Source: Hyphomicrobiales bacterium
Lineage (GTDB): Bacteria > Pseudomonadota > Alphaproteobacteria > Rhizobiales > Aestuariivirgaceae
Assembly: GCA_016793355.1 (NCBI GenBank)
Contig: JAEUMG010000037.1
Span: 1-57,942 of the forward strand
Reading direction: 5' to 3'
DNA: 57,942 nt
The position numbers and the translations under genes are program-made. Shown piece after piece: positions 18,598-27,230 of the stretch (position 1 is the first letter of the stretch; each line of letters begins with the position of its first letter). The notes under the pieces are model-generated. The model saw only the letters and a list, made by a program, of their open reading frames with translations, made no database searches and was not told where the DNA came from.

Positions 18598-19357
18598 CTG
18601 GTCGCTCCTCACCAAAGAGCTCGGCCTTTGGTCGAAGGCGGGCCGCACGCCGCGCGTGTGGCTGCGCGACGATGACGCCGTTGCTCCCTCGGCATCCCTC
18701 GATCGCCTGCTTGCTCTGTGCGAGCGCTATGAGGTTCCGCTCGTGCTGGCGGTAATCCCGGAGCCGACGGGCGAAGCTTTGGCCCGCCATCTGCGCAACG
18801 CGGCGCTGGCAAGTGTTGCCGTTCACGGCTGGCGCCACGCCAATTACGCGCCTGCGAGCGAGAAGAAACAGGAGCTCGGCAGGCATCGCCCGGCGGCGGA
18901 AGTCGTCGCGGAACTGACGCGTGGATTGTCCAAGCTCTCCGCCCTCCATGGCGAAAAGGTGCTGCCAATGCTGGTTCCTCCCTGGAATCGCATGGACGCG
19001 AGTCTCGTGCCCGCCATCCCGGGAGCCGGCTTTCGCGCCGTCTCGACATTTGCCGACACGCTGACTGAGGATCAGACGGGGGATCTTAAGGTTATCAACG
19101 CCCACCTCGACATCATCGACTGGTCGACGCGCCGGGGCGGCGAGCATGCGCGACTGGCAACGCAGTTCGTCGATGAGCTGCGAAAGTCCAGGCAGACGGG
19201 TGGCTATCCCGTCGGCATTCTCACGCACCACATCGTGCATGACGATCAGGCCTGGGATTTCCTCGACCAGTTGCTTGAAATGACCGCGCTCTCAGGCCCG
19301 TGCGAGTGGCAATCAGGTCCGGCGCTGCTCGAAACTCCGCGCCCGGCTAAAGCGTGA
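18587..19357 (+). CDS. Polysaccharide deacetylase-like protein
   Basis: This is a 256-residue NodB-fold-like protein. It shows the acidic motif RDDDAV near residue 25 (catalytic base and metal ligand), the metal-binding HGWRHAN (H-x3-H) near 82, a PPWNRM motif near 130 and a late LTHHIVHDD that supplies the acid/base histidine. There is no signal peptide, so it would act in the cytoplasm on a lipid-linked or nucleotide-linked precursor, or on another substrate. The ATG at 18587 overlaps the GT4 gene stop. The 3' end overlaps the convergent MBL gene by 11 bases. Confidence 0.85.
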   Translation: MPADWSLLTKELGLWSKAGRTPRVWLRDDDAVAPSASLDRLLALCERYEVPLVLAVIPEPTGEALARHLRNAALASVAVHGWRHANYAPASEKKQELGRHRPAAEVVAELTRGLSKLSALHGEKVLPMLVPPWNRMDASLVPAIPGAGFRAVSTFADTLTEDQTGDLKVINAHLDIIDWSTRRGGEHARLATQFVDELRKSRQTGGYPVGILTHHIVHDDQAWDFLDQLLEMTALSGPCEWQSGPALLETPRPAKA

Positions 19358-20171
19358 CGGTAACACCCGCCCGCGCGGCGAACATGCCGGGATATTGCGC
19401 CTTCGCCGAGCGCTCGATGGCGTCGAGTTGCTCATCGGTGCGATCGAGACAATGGTGGAAAAGGGCGAAGCGCTTGACCTCCGCGGCTTTGGCAAGCTTC
19501 ACGGCATGCTGCCAGGTGGAATGGCCATAGCCGCGGCATGAGGGAAGTTCCTTGTCGGTATAGGCGGCATCGTAGATTGCGAGGTCGGCGCCCTTGAGGA
19601 ACTCGGCAAGTGCGGGATCGACCTCGCTCCCCTCATGCTCGACATCGGTCAGATAGGCAGCGCTTCGACCATCATAGAACACCCGATAGCCGACTGCGCC
19701 GCCCGGATGATTGAGGCGGATGGTGCGAACCGAAACACCCTCTGCCGGTTTCAGCGTGTCGCCCGGTTCGAAGTCATGATAATCAAGCTTCGACTTCACG
19801 TCGCCGGGCGTCACCGGGAAGAACGGCGGCGCCATGAACCGCGCGATCAGCTCGCGCGTCGTCCAGGGTCCATTCAGGTGACCGGACCATAGATCGACAC
19901 GCACGTCCCTGCCGAGCGCGAACAGCAGGAAGGGCAGCCCGATAATGTGATCGTAATGAAAATGCGAGAAGAATACATCGACCTGGCGGACGCCACGCTC
20001 ATCCAGCGAATCGCCGGCAATCTTGGCAGCGGTTCCCGCGTCGAACATCAAGACATGTTCGCCGCAGCGCATCTCGACCATGGATGTATGGCCACCGGAG
20101 CGTTGGGTCTCCGGCCCGCAGGCCGGCAAGCTGCCGCGCACACCCCAGAAATATACCGAGAAATCCGCCAT
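19347..20171 (-). CDS. MBL-fold metallo-hydrolase (TaR3-like, possible phosphodiesterase)
   Basis: This is a 274-residue metallo-beta-lactamase-fold hydrolase. It starts with YFWGVRGSLPA and GGHTSMVEMR, typical of the group related to cyclic phosphodiesterases and PhnP. The metal site HFHYDH is near residue 86, with later ligands in TDVEHEG and the terminal FHHCLD. The ATG at 20171 is preferred to a TTG at 20207. It reads in the same direction as, and 93 bases after, the cyclic-nucleotide-binding gene, so it may be the last gene of the ABC operon. Hydrolysis of a cyclic nucleotide is an inference from context, not from a diagnostic residue. Confidence 0.86.
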   Translation of the reverse strand: MADFSVYFWGVRGSLPACGPETQRSGGHTSMVEMRCGEHVLMFDAGTAAKIAGDSLDERGVRQVDVFFSHFHYDHIIGLPFLLFALGRDVRVDLWSGHLNGPWTTRELIARFMAPPFFPVTPGDVKSKLDYHDFEPGDTLKPAEGVSVRTIRLNHPGGAVGYRVFYDGRSAAYLTDVEHEGSEVDPALAEFLKGADLAIYDAAYTDKELPSCRGYGHSTWQHAVKLAKAAEVKRFALFHHCLDRTDEQLDAIERSAKAQYPGMFAARAGVTVTL

Positions 20172-20264
20172 CCGGTTGTCCAGCCGATCTATTCGAGGCA
20201 CTGCCAAAATATCATCCGGAGCTTCTCCATGCGGGTGCGACGGTGCGGGGCCGAGTGCAAATGG

Positions 20265-20735
20265 TCAATGCACACGCCGCGCATGGGCGAGTTGGCTTCG
20301 GGCATCGCTGAGTTCCGCTGTCGTCCGGCTCAATCGCGTCGCGAGCACCCGCATGATTTCGACCGTCATTTCCGGGAAGTCGGACAACAGCTTCAGAAAG
20401 TTCTCCTTCTTGATGCGCAGCGTGAGCAGGGGCGTAGCCGCGCGCACGGTGGCGGTGCGCGGCACGTCGCAAAGTATCGCAATATCGCCGACCAGCTCGC
20501 TGGGATTGACGGTTGCAACCTTGATCTCGCCGGCTTCCGTCTTGACCAGAACATCGGCATTGCCGGACAATACGACATAGGCCGCATCGCCGGCGTCGCC
20601 CTGCTTGAACAGCTCCTTGCCCGCGTCGAACTTGATGCGATCCGAGGTAAAGGCGAGCAATTTGAGCTTTGCGGGCGCCACGCCGGCAAACAGCGGCAGG
20701 CGCCGCAAGAGTTCGACCTCGTCATTGAGCAACAT
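20265..20735 (-). CDS. Stand-alone cyclic nucleotide-binding domain protein
   Basis: This is a 156-residue protein made of one CRP/PKA-type cyclic-nucleotide-binding barrel (residues about 10-130) and a C-terminal helix (TVEIMRVLATRLSRTTAEL). The phosphate-binding cassette reads VGDIAILCDVPRTATV. The phosphate-contacting arginine is present; the usual ribose-binding glutamate is aspartate. There is no helix-turn-helix, so it is not a transcription factor of the CRP type. It probably works by protein contact. It lies 48 bases downstream of the ABC half-transporter and in the same orientation, which suggests it reports cyclic nucleotide levels to that transporter. Confidence 0.88.
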   Translation of the reverse strand: MLLNDEVELLRRLPLFAGVAPAKLKLLAFTSDRIKFDAGKELFKQGDAGDAAYVVLSGNADVLVKTEAGEIKVATVNPSELVGDIAILCDVPRTATVRAATPLLTLRIKKENFLKLLSDFPEMTVEIMRVLATRLSRTTAELSDARSQLAHARRVH

Positions 20736-20783
20736 GGTTTTCTACATACTCCAATACCCGGCCGCTCTCCTGGCCATTTCATA

Positions 20784-23510
20784 TCACGTCGAGAGGGCGG
20801 TCAATAATCCTTTGCGCCCCATCAATTCGTCATAGCTGCCGGTCTCCGCCGGTGTCGGACCGTCAAATACGACGACGCGATCGAAGAAGCGGGCAAGGCT
20901 GGCGTGGCCCACGACCCACATGATGCCCGGCCGGTAGCCATTTCCGTCAAAACTTGCGAGGACACGCTCGATGGTCCGTTCCTGGGCCTTCAGATCCAGG
21001 GCCGACAGCGGCCGGTTGAAAATCATGAAGTCCGGGCGCTTCAGCAGGGCGCGGGCCAGGTGCAGTTTCTGGCGCTGGGCGACGGTCAGGCGCTTGCCGG
21101 CCGAGCCGACATTGAAATTGAGGCCGATCTGGAAGACCTCGCCGCCAAGTCCCTGTTCCTCAAGAACCGTGCGCACGATGGCGAGAATGCGATCGGCGGA
21201 ATCGGCACGCTCATAGGCGATGCGGCCGAACAGTACGTTATTGAGCAGATTGCTGGCGCGGTTGAATTCCTTGGGATCGTAGAAGGCGATCTTCGACTGC
21301 AAGGTCGAAGGCAGACCCGACCGGAACTCGGGGCGCGCTTCAACGATCCGTTTGCGCAACTCGTCATCGAGCAATCCGAAACGGTGCCTGGGTTCGACAT
21401 AGGCAAAGCTCAAGGCGATGATTCGGTCGCGATCCTGCGGTGCGACCTCGGCGCTGGGCTTGTCCTTATAGCGTTGGATCAGGCCTTCGAAGCGCGGAAT
21501 GTCCTCGGCCGGCATGAAGGTCAATTGCTCGAAGAAGGGATGGTCCGGCGGCAGGTCGCGGAAGAGGTCGACAACCGTCCGCGCAATCTCGTAGCCCATG
21601 CGATAGAGCCGGTCCTGAAGGCCGAACTTTTCGATCACCGACCGGATGTAGCTGTCGGTCGCTTCCTTGTCCGCTTTGGACAGGCCCTCCTGTACGGCGC
21701 CGAAGATGAGATTCTCCGCGACCGTCGCCTCCGGATTGTAGGTCGAAGGATCGAAGGAGATGACGAAATCGGCGATGCCCTCGGACTCCAGTTCGGCGCG
21801 CAACGCCTTGCGCGCCCTTTCGATTCCTTCCGCGATTGCCGGATAGGACGCAGGATCGATGGTGGTTCTCAAGCCGAGATCGACCACATCCTGCAACAGA
21901 CCCGCGATATCGAGGACGCGCTGCATGGCGGCCTTGAGCTCCTCGGCGTTGGAAACACCGGCGGATGCGTAGTCGATCCAGTCATCCCTGATATCGAAGG
22001 TGGGATTGCCGGCCGCGCGTCCTTCGCTGATCTCCCACTCGCGATGCTTTGCGTCCGCGCCTTCATAGTGCGCCGGCACCAGTGGCGCATGCTTCAACCC
22101 ATAGATGAGATTGTCGCCGAACGAGCCTTGCATAAGATGGGCGTCTGACGAGACATAGGCGAGGCGCCGGCCGGTGATCGCTTCCGGGAGTTCCGCAATA
22201 TCAGTGCCCTCGAGCGTGATGCGGCCGTTCTCCGGGCGGACGAGGCCGACCACCGCTTCCGCCAGTGTATCTCCGCCGCCGCCCGCCGCGCCCGCGATCG
22301 CCAGCCGCTCGCCCGGCGCGAGCGTGAGCGTAGCCTTGTCGACGAGCTTGGCGCCGCTCTCGTCGACCGCCGAGAGATTGTTGACGGCCAGATTGCCGGA
22401 CAATTGTGGCAGGGGATCCTTCGAGAGTTCCTGCAGCGTCGGCTCGATCAGATCCGAGACCGTGAACTGCTCGACGACCTGGGTGTACTTCACTTGCACG
22501 TCGACGCGCTGTTGATCCCAATCGATCAGATCCTTGATGGGCGATGGCAGGTCTTTGTAGGCGGCGATCACCGCGACGAGCTGGCCGACGTCCATCCGGC
22601 CCTGCAGCGCGAGGTAGCCGCCGATTGCATAGAACAGGAACGGCGTGACCTGGGCGATGAAGTTGTTGAGAAACTTGACGAAGAATTTCCACTGATAGAT
22701 GTCGTAGCGGATCTTGAAAATCCGCCCCAGCCGCGACCCGATATCGGCACGCTCGTAATTGGAAGTGTCGTTGGTGTGTATGGCGGCGATGCCGTCGACG
22801 ATTTCGCCGACGCGCCCCGCCAGTTCGCGGGCGGTGAGCTGTCTTTCGCGGCCGAGTTGAATCAGGCGGCGCCGGAGCTTGGGAATGATGAAGCCCTGCA
22901 CGGCGACCGTCGCTGCCGCCAGCATGCCGAGCCAGAAATTCTGGACGATGATGAAGACCAGTGCTGTGATCGCCTGTCCGCCGAGCAGCGCCGGCTGGAC
23001 AAAGGCATCGCCGATGAAGCCGCCCAGCGGTTCGACTTCGTCCTTGATCATGGTGGCGACTTCGGGAGCCTTTACGCGCTTGAACTGTCCGGGCGGGAAT
23101 CGCAGCACGCGATCGACGAGCTCATAGCGGATGCGCCGCAGCATGCGCTCGCCCAGGCGACCCTTGTAGGTATTGATGTAGAATTTGAAGAGCCCGTTGA
23201 TGATGACGAGCGCCAGGAACAGGCCGCTCAGCGCCATCAGCATCTGAAGCCGGTTGAGCTGAATGCCCTCGAATAGAACGAGGCTTCCGGATGACGATAT
23301 CCAGCTCGGAACGTCGAAGTCGATCTTGAAGAAAGTCGCGGTTGCGCCCGGCGTTTCGAAGCCTTGGCCCTGGATCGGCCCGTTGACGATCTGCTTCGGC
23401 AGGTCGAAGGACATGAAGTAGGTCGGCATCGACAGCAGCACGATGAACAGGATCCAGATCTGCTGCCGGCGGGTGTTGCGCCAGATGTACCGGAAGAGGT
23501 TTTTGTCCAT
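20784..23510 (-). CDS. ABC half-transporter with degenerate, enlarged nucleotide-binding domain
   Basis: This is a 908-residue protein. Residues 1-345 form an ABC_membrane exporter domain with hydrophobic helices near 17-36, 86-110, 173-208 and 283-303. The C-terminal part starts as a normal ABC domain, but the Walker A position (about 407-415, GAAGGGGDT) lacks lysine, the Walker B reads FMIFNRPLSALD (about 828-839) with Asn-Arg replacing Asp-Glu, and the signature is LTVAQRQ (808-814). The H-loop histidine (869) is kept. About 290 extra residues lie between the first Q-loop-like segment and the signature, with three similar NLIYG/NLIFG/NVLFG units. The frame is intact and membrane features are well kept, so it is probably a functional non-canonical protein and not a pseudogene. 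Confidence 0.88.
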   Translation of the reverse strand: MDKNLFRYIWRNTRRQQIWILFIVLLSMPTYFMSFDLPKQIVNGPIQGQGFETPGATATFFKIDFDVPSWISSSGSLVLFEGIQLNRLQMLMALSGLFLALVIINGLFKFYINTYKGRLGERMLRRIRYELVDRVLRFPPGQFKRVKAPEVATMIKDEVEPLGGFIGDAFVQPALLGGQAITALVFIIVQNFWLGMLAAATVAVQGFIIPKLRRRLIQLGRERQLTARELAGRVGEIVDGIAAIHTNDTSNYERADIGSRLGRIFKIRYDIYQWKFFVKFLNNFIAQVTPFLFYAIGGYLALQGRMDVGQLVAVIAAYKDLPSPIKDLIDWDQQRVDVQVKYTQVVEQFTVSDLIEPTLQELSKDPLPQLSGNLAVNNLSAVDESGAKLVDKATLTLAPGERLAIAGAAGGGGDTLAEAVVGLVRPENGRITLEGTDIAELPEAITGRRLAYVSSDAHLMQGSFGDNLIYGLKHAPLVPAHYEGADAKHREWEISEGRAAGNPTFDIRDDWIDYASAGVSNAEELKAAMQRVLDIAGLLQDVVDLGLRTTIDPASYPAIAEGIERARKALRAELESEGIADFVISFDPSTYNPEATVAENLIFGAVQEGLSKADKEATDSYIRSVIEKFGLQDRLYRMGYEIARTVVDLFRDLPPDHPFFEQLTFMPAEDIPRFEGLIQRYKDKPSAEVAPQDRDRIIALSFAYVEPRHRFGLLDDELRKRIVEARPEFRSGLPSTLQSKIAFYDPKEFNRASNLLNNVLFGRIAYERADSADRILAIVRTVLEEQGLGGEVFQIGLNFNVGSAGKRLTVAQRQKLHLARALLKRPDFMIFNRPLSALDLKAQERTIERVLASFDGNGYRPGIMWVVGHASLARFFDRVVVFDGPTPAETGSYDELMGRKGLLTALST

Positions 23511-23528
23511 GCGAAGCCGTCTTGCCGG

Positions 23529-24110
23529 TCAGCTTTTGGGAGCCTGGCGGATTGGTTCGAGGACGATGAACCGCCGTCTTGCGAATGGCAACCCGCTAAT
23601 CTGAGTATCGTTTAGAGTGAGTTCAAGGCTGACTGTGGTGCGCAGGCCCGGCCGCTCGACGATCGAAGGCGCGATCGCCACCGAGCGCTCAAGCGCCGGG
23701 GGATAGTCAAGAACGATAATGCGGGCGTTATCGATCAGCGAGAAGAACAGCGGTCCCTGTACTTCGCGCTTGCCAAAAGGTTTGAGCGACATGCCGAGCA
23801 GCACCAGTCCGTAGGTGCCCGGCTCATAGTCGCCATAGTCATGGTCCTGGAATTTCCGGTTCAAATGGCGGACCCGGCAGGGGTGGCCATTGAGCGTGTC
23901 CGTTTCCAGCGGCGCTGTTTTCGGATCGATCGAAAGAACAGACAGGGGCCGATGCTTCAGATAGGGCGTCACCGGCCGCAGATGCCCGCCGATCTCCACG
24001 ACATGCGGGCAGTCGCGGACAAAATGCGCCGCCAGGACCTGACGGATTTCCGCGGCCGGGCCCGAAAGATGCGGAATATCGTCGATCGCGGGGAAAGGCT
24101 CGCCGTTCAT
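23529..24110 (-). CDS. Hypothetical protein, methyltransferase-like
   Basis: This is a 193-residue protein I cannot place in a named family. The segment CPHVVEIGGHLRPVTPYL (about residues 34-51) followed by LSVLSIDPK resembles motif I and motif II of SAM-dependent methyltransferases, and YGLVLLGMSLKPFG occupies the place of motif IV. The C-terminal half (LRTTVSLELTLNDTQISG) looks like beta structure. It is 18 bases upstream of the ABC transporter gene on the same strand, so it is probably the first gene of that operon. It is divergent from a second methyltransferase-like gene at 24162. Confidence 0.7.
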   Translation of the reverse strand: MNGEPFPAIDDIPHLSGPAAEIRQVLAAHFVRDCPHVVEIGGHLRPVTPYLKHRPLSVLSIDPKTAPLETDTLNGHPCRVRHLNRKFQDHDYGDYEPGTYGLVLLGMSLKPFGKREVQGPLFFSLIDNARIIVLDYPPALERSVAIAPSIVERPGLRTTVSLELTLNDTQISGLPFARRRFIVLEPIRQAPKS

Positions 24111-24161
24111 GAAACCAAGGGATTCGTTGCCTCGTCGGAGGCCGCAGCATACAAGGTCGCC

Positions 24162-24851
24162 ATGAGTGCCGCCACCACCTTATCTTCAGGCCCCGGAGAA
24201 ATCTGGTCCGAACGCTGTTTCGATCTATTGCGCGGTGCAGCGGTCCTGACCGGGAATGATCTGCTGCTGAGCCTGGCGCGCACCGTGTCGCGATTTCCCG
24301 AGGCCGAACTGCACGTTGCCTTCAACCACCGTCAGGTCGCCTCGAAAATCTGGGCACGTGATGAACTCGCCCGCTTCGGCGCCGGGAGGCAGGAGCGGAT
24401 CTGGATTGTCGGCGGTTGGTACGGCGTCCTGTCGGCATTGCTGTTCGCCGATGACCGCCTTTCGATCGGCAGGATCGAGAGTTTCGACATCGATCCGTCG
24501 GTTGCAGCTGTGGCTGAATCGCTTAACGAACCGCAGGTTGCGGACGGCCGTTTTGCCGCCCGCACGGCGGACATGTATGCGCTCGACTACGCCGGCACGG
24601 CCATGGCCCCCGATCTCGTCGTGAATACCAGCTGCGAACATATTGAAGATCTGCCGGGCTGGCTCGCACTTATCCCACGCGGCACGCGCGTTCTCTTGCA
24701 GTCGAATGACTATTTTGCCGAATCCCAGCACATCAATTCGCAGGCGAGTTTGGAGGATTTTGCCGCGGCCGCCCGTCTTGGCCATGTCGATTTCGCCGGC
24801 GCTCTCGATCTGCGGAAATATACCCGCTTTATGCTGATCGGCCGCGTCTGA
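24162..24851 (+). CDS. Class I SAM-dependent methyltransferase-like protein
   Basis: This is a 229-residue Rossmann-type protein. IWIVGGWYGVLSALLF (about residue 75) matches the glycine-rich motif I, IESFDIDPSVAAVAE motif II with the ribose-binding aspartate, and APDLVVNTSCEHIEDL motif IV. No catalytic motif identifies the methyl acceptor. The ATG at 24162 lies 51 bases from the divergent gene at 24110; alternative upstream starts exist in the open frame. The 3' end overlaps the convergent glycosyltransferase by 23 bases. Confidence 0.75.
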   Translation: MSAATTLSSGPGEIWSERCFDLLRGAAVLTGNDLLLSLARTVSRFPEAELHVAFNHRQVASKIWARDELARFGAGRQERIWIVGGWYGVLSALLFADDRLSIGRIESFDIDPSVAAVAESLNEPQVADGRFAARTADMYALDYAGTAMAPDLVVNTSCEHIEDLPGWLALIPRGTRVLLQSNDYFAESQHINSQASLEDFAAAARLGHVDFAGALDLRKYTRFMLIGRV

Positions 24852-25968
24852 GCGCCGCAAGCCGGAGCAGAATCTCGGCGGAATGTCGTGCTCCCTCGAG
24901 ATCGAGGCCATGGGATGTGCCGGGCTTCTGCGCCTGCGCAGTTCCGATGGCCGCGATCAGCGTTTCCGAATCAAGCGCGGATTCGGGCAGGACGTGCGCG
25001 AGCTTCAGATGCGCCAGCTTCGCGGCGCGCATAGCCTGTTCGGTTTCGCCGCCGCTTGCGAAAGGCACGAGAATGCTGCGGCATCGCGCCCGCAGAATGT
25101 CGCAGACCGTGTTGTAGCCCGCCTGGCTGACGGACAGACTGGCGCCGGCGAGGAGGCTGGGCAGATCGGGCCTGAAACCCTGAATCTTCACATGCGATGG
25201 GATGGCGCCCGCATGGACGAAATTGGGGCCGGTGATGATGCACCAGGGCGATTGCGAAGTGGCAAGTCGCTGTGCGGCCTGAAGTGCTGCATCGATGAGC
25301 CGGCCTCCCGCCGCACCGCCTCCGGCGGAGACCAGCACCGCGAATCGCTCTGCCGGAATACCGGGCTCGGGTCCCGCGACAAGGCCCGTATAGGAAATCC
25401 CGCATCCGATTTCGCCTGCTCGCGGGAAGGTTTCCTCAAGCCGTGCAAAACGAGGATCGCCATGAACAAGGACATGATCGAAAAGAGCGTTCAATGTGTC
25501 GATCGTTTCTTCCGCGCGGCCGGGTTTACGATTTTCCTGCAGAATGTCGCGGACCGAGGAGATGACAAGAGGCCGGGGCATGAGTGCGCGGGCCGCCTCT
25601 ACGATGGCGAGTATTTCGTTGCGCATCTGACGCCGCCCGAACGGAAACGCCTCGATCATGAGGATATCGGGCCGCCGCGCCTCGAGGAGACTGAGAAGCT
25701 GCTTTCGCCGTAAATCCCAGAGGCTGTCGCCCACGGCCTCGCCCCTGGCATCCACGAGCTTGCTGAAGGCTTCATCGACGGATTTGATCGCCGGAATCTC
25801 TATTGACTCGATACCCTCGCCCGGAAATCCGCGCACTGGAACGCCGCCGCTGATCACTGCAACCTCGCATCCCGCCGCCCGCAATGCTCCCGCCACGCGG
25901 CTGGCGCGAACCAGATGGCCGATTCCCAGGAGATGCTGCACGTAGAAGAGGATGCGGGGCGTGTTCAC
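24829..25968 (-). CDS. GT28/MurG-like glycosyltransferase, copy 1
   Basis: This is a 379-residue GT-B protein. The N-terminus ILFYVQHLLGIGHLVRASRVAG has the glycine-histidine loop of GT28/MurG-like enzymes. The C-terminal nucleotide-sugar half contains VLVSAGGGAAGG, GFRPDLPSLLAGASLSVSQAGYNT and the ILVPFASGGETEQ donor-binding motif. It is similar in layout to the protein at 27231-28436, so the two are probably paralogues. Its ATG overlaps the stop of the GT4 gene upstream (25965-25968). Substrates are unknown. Confidence 0.85.
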   Translation of the reverse strand: MNTPRILFYVQHLLGIGHLVRASRVAGALRAAGCEVAVISGGVPVRGFPGEGIESIEIPAIKSVDEAFSKLVDARGEAVGDSLWDLRRKQLLSLLEARRPDILMIEAFPFGRRQMRNEILAIVEAARALMPRPLVISSVRDILQENRKPGRAEETIDTLNALFDHVLVHGDPRFARLEETFPRAGEIGCGISYTGLVAGPEPGIPAERFAVLVSAGGGAAGGRLIDAALQAAQRLATSQSPWCIITGPNFVHAGAIPSHVKIQGFRPDLPSLLAGASLSVSQAGYNTVCDILRARCRSILVPFASGGETEQAMRAAKLAHLKLAHVLPESALDSETLIAAIGTAQAQKPGTSHGLDLEGARHSAEILLRLAALRRGRSA

Positions 25969-27212
25969 GACTTTGCCTCCGCGTTCAAACTTGCCCGGAG
26001 GAGCTCAACCAATTCGGTGACACTGCGATGGTGATCGAACTGGCTGCGGACCAGGTCTTGCGCGGCCGACCCGAGGCGAGCCCGCAAAGCAGGGTCGGAT
26101 ATGGCGCGCACAAGCGCGTTGGCTAGTGCTTCGGCGTTCTCGGGCGCGACGACGAGGCCGGTTACACCGTCTTCCAGCAATTCCGTCACACCGGAGACTC
26201 GCGTCGAGACGCAACAGAGCCCTTGGCTCGAGGCTTCGACCAGGACATTGGGCAATCCGTCGCGGTCGCCATCATCGGCGATCCGGCAGGCGAGCACGAA
26301 GAGATCGGACGACCGGTAGCGGGCGAGGACGTCTTCCTGGGCCTGCGAACCGAGCCACGCGATCCGATCCGCGATTCCGAGCTTAGCCGCCTCTTCCTTG
26401 AGCGGTTTCAGCAGTTCGCCGCCGCCGACATGAACGAAACGCCACGACAAGTCCGGTGGCAGCCTGGCAAGCGCGGCGAGCAGCCCCTCATAGCCTTTTT
26501 TGGCGACGGCGCGGCCGACGCTTAGAATGATCACCGGATCGGCGGGATTGCTGCCGTCGCGCGGCGATCGCGATTCGAAGAAAGGACCGAACCGGGCCAA
26601 ATCGAGGCCGTGATAGGAAAGATGCACTTTTTGCGGGTTTGTTGCCAGTGATTGCAATTTTAAGTAGCCAGCCCTGGTGCATGTAACGGCCCAGGCCATG
26701 GCGTCGAGCTTGCGTCGCAGTTCGTCATCGCGCGTCGTCCAGATATCCTTGGCATGCGCCGAGCAGCTCCAGCCGAGCCCGGTCATAAGGCTTGCATAAT
26801 GCGTGACCGAGGCCGGTGTGTGGATGAAATGCGCATGCAGCCAGGCGATTTCCGGATCGATCTCGGTCACCAGCACCAGCGCCTGGCCGATGCGCCGGAG
26901 GCGGTGCAGGGTGGGTTCGCGCCAGAGGTCTCGCAGGAAGGTCGGCAAGGCCCTCCAGTAGCCCGCGAGCGCCTGGGCGCGGATGAAGGCCTTGAATACC
27001 CGCCGGGGCTCGTCATGGAGGTATTCGGGCAGATAGCGAACCGGCGAGCGGATTTCGCGATGGACGGGATGGACCTTGCCATCCGTTGGATGGCGCATGG
27101 AGATCAGACTGAGCGTCAGGCCGGCCTTTTCCAGGCTGAGGATTTCCTGCGCAATGAAACTCTCCGAAAGGCGGGGATAGCCCTTCAGCACGATTGCGAT
27201 TGTTTTCGCCAT
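25965..27212 (-). CDS. Glycosyltransferase, GT4 family
   Basis: This is a 415-residue GT-B protein. The C-terminal half shows IILSVGRAVAKKGYEGLLAALA (about residue 230) and the GT4 E-x7-E region DGLPNVLVEASSQGLCCVSTRVSGVTELLEDG in pieces near 325-355, a pattern seen in exopolysaccharide and colanic-acid-type glycosyltransferases. The N-terminus IAIVLKGYPRLSESFI is typical of these. It sits between the two GT28-like genes (18 bases after the first, 4-base overlap with the second), so the three are almost certainly one transcript. Confidence 0.9.
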   Translation of the reverse strand: MAKTIAIVLKGYPRLSESFIAQEILSLEKAGLTLSLISMRHPTDGKVHPVHREIRSPVRYLPEYLHDEPRRVFKAFIRAQALAGYWRALPTFLRDLWREPTLHRLRRIGQALVLVTEIDPEIAWLHAHFIHTPASVTHYASLMTGLGWSCSAHAKDIWTTRDDELRRKLDAMAWAVTCTRAGYLKLQSLATNPQKVHLSYHGLDLARFGPFFESRSPRDGSNPADPVIILSVGRAVAKKGYEGLLAALARLPPDLSWRFVHVGGGELLKPLKEEAAKLGIADRIAWLGSQAQEDVLARYRSSDLFVLACRIADDGDRDGLPNVLVEASSQGLCCVSTRVSGVTELLEDGVTGLVVAPENAEALANALVRAISDPALRARLGSAAQDLVRSQFDHHRSVTELVELLRASLNAEAKS

Positions 27213-27230
27213 CGCTGCTGCGGCTAGAAC

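Noticed and set aside
20784-23510. Treating the ABC gene as a pseudogene
   Set aside because: Only catalytic residues are changed. The frame is open over 908 codons, membrane helices and domain layout are intact and the gene is in a tight operon.
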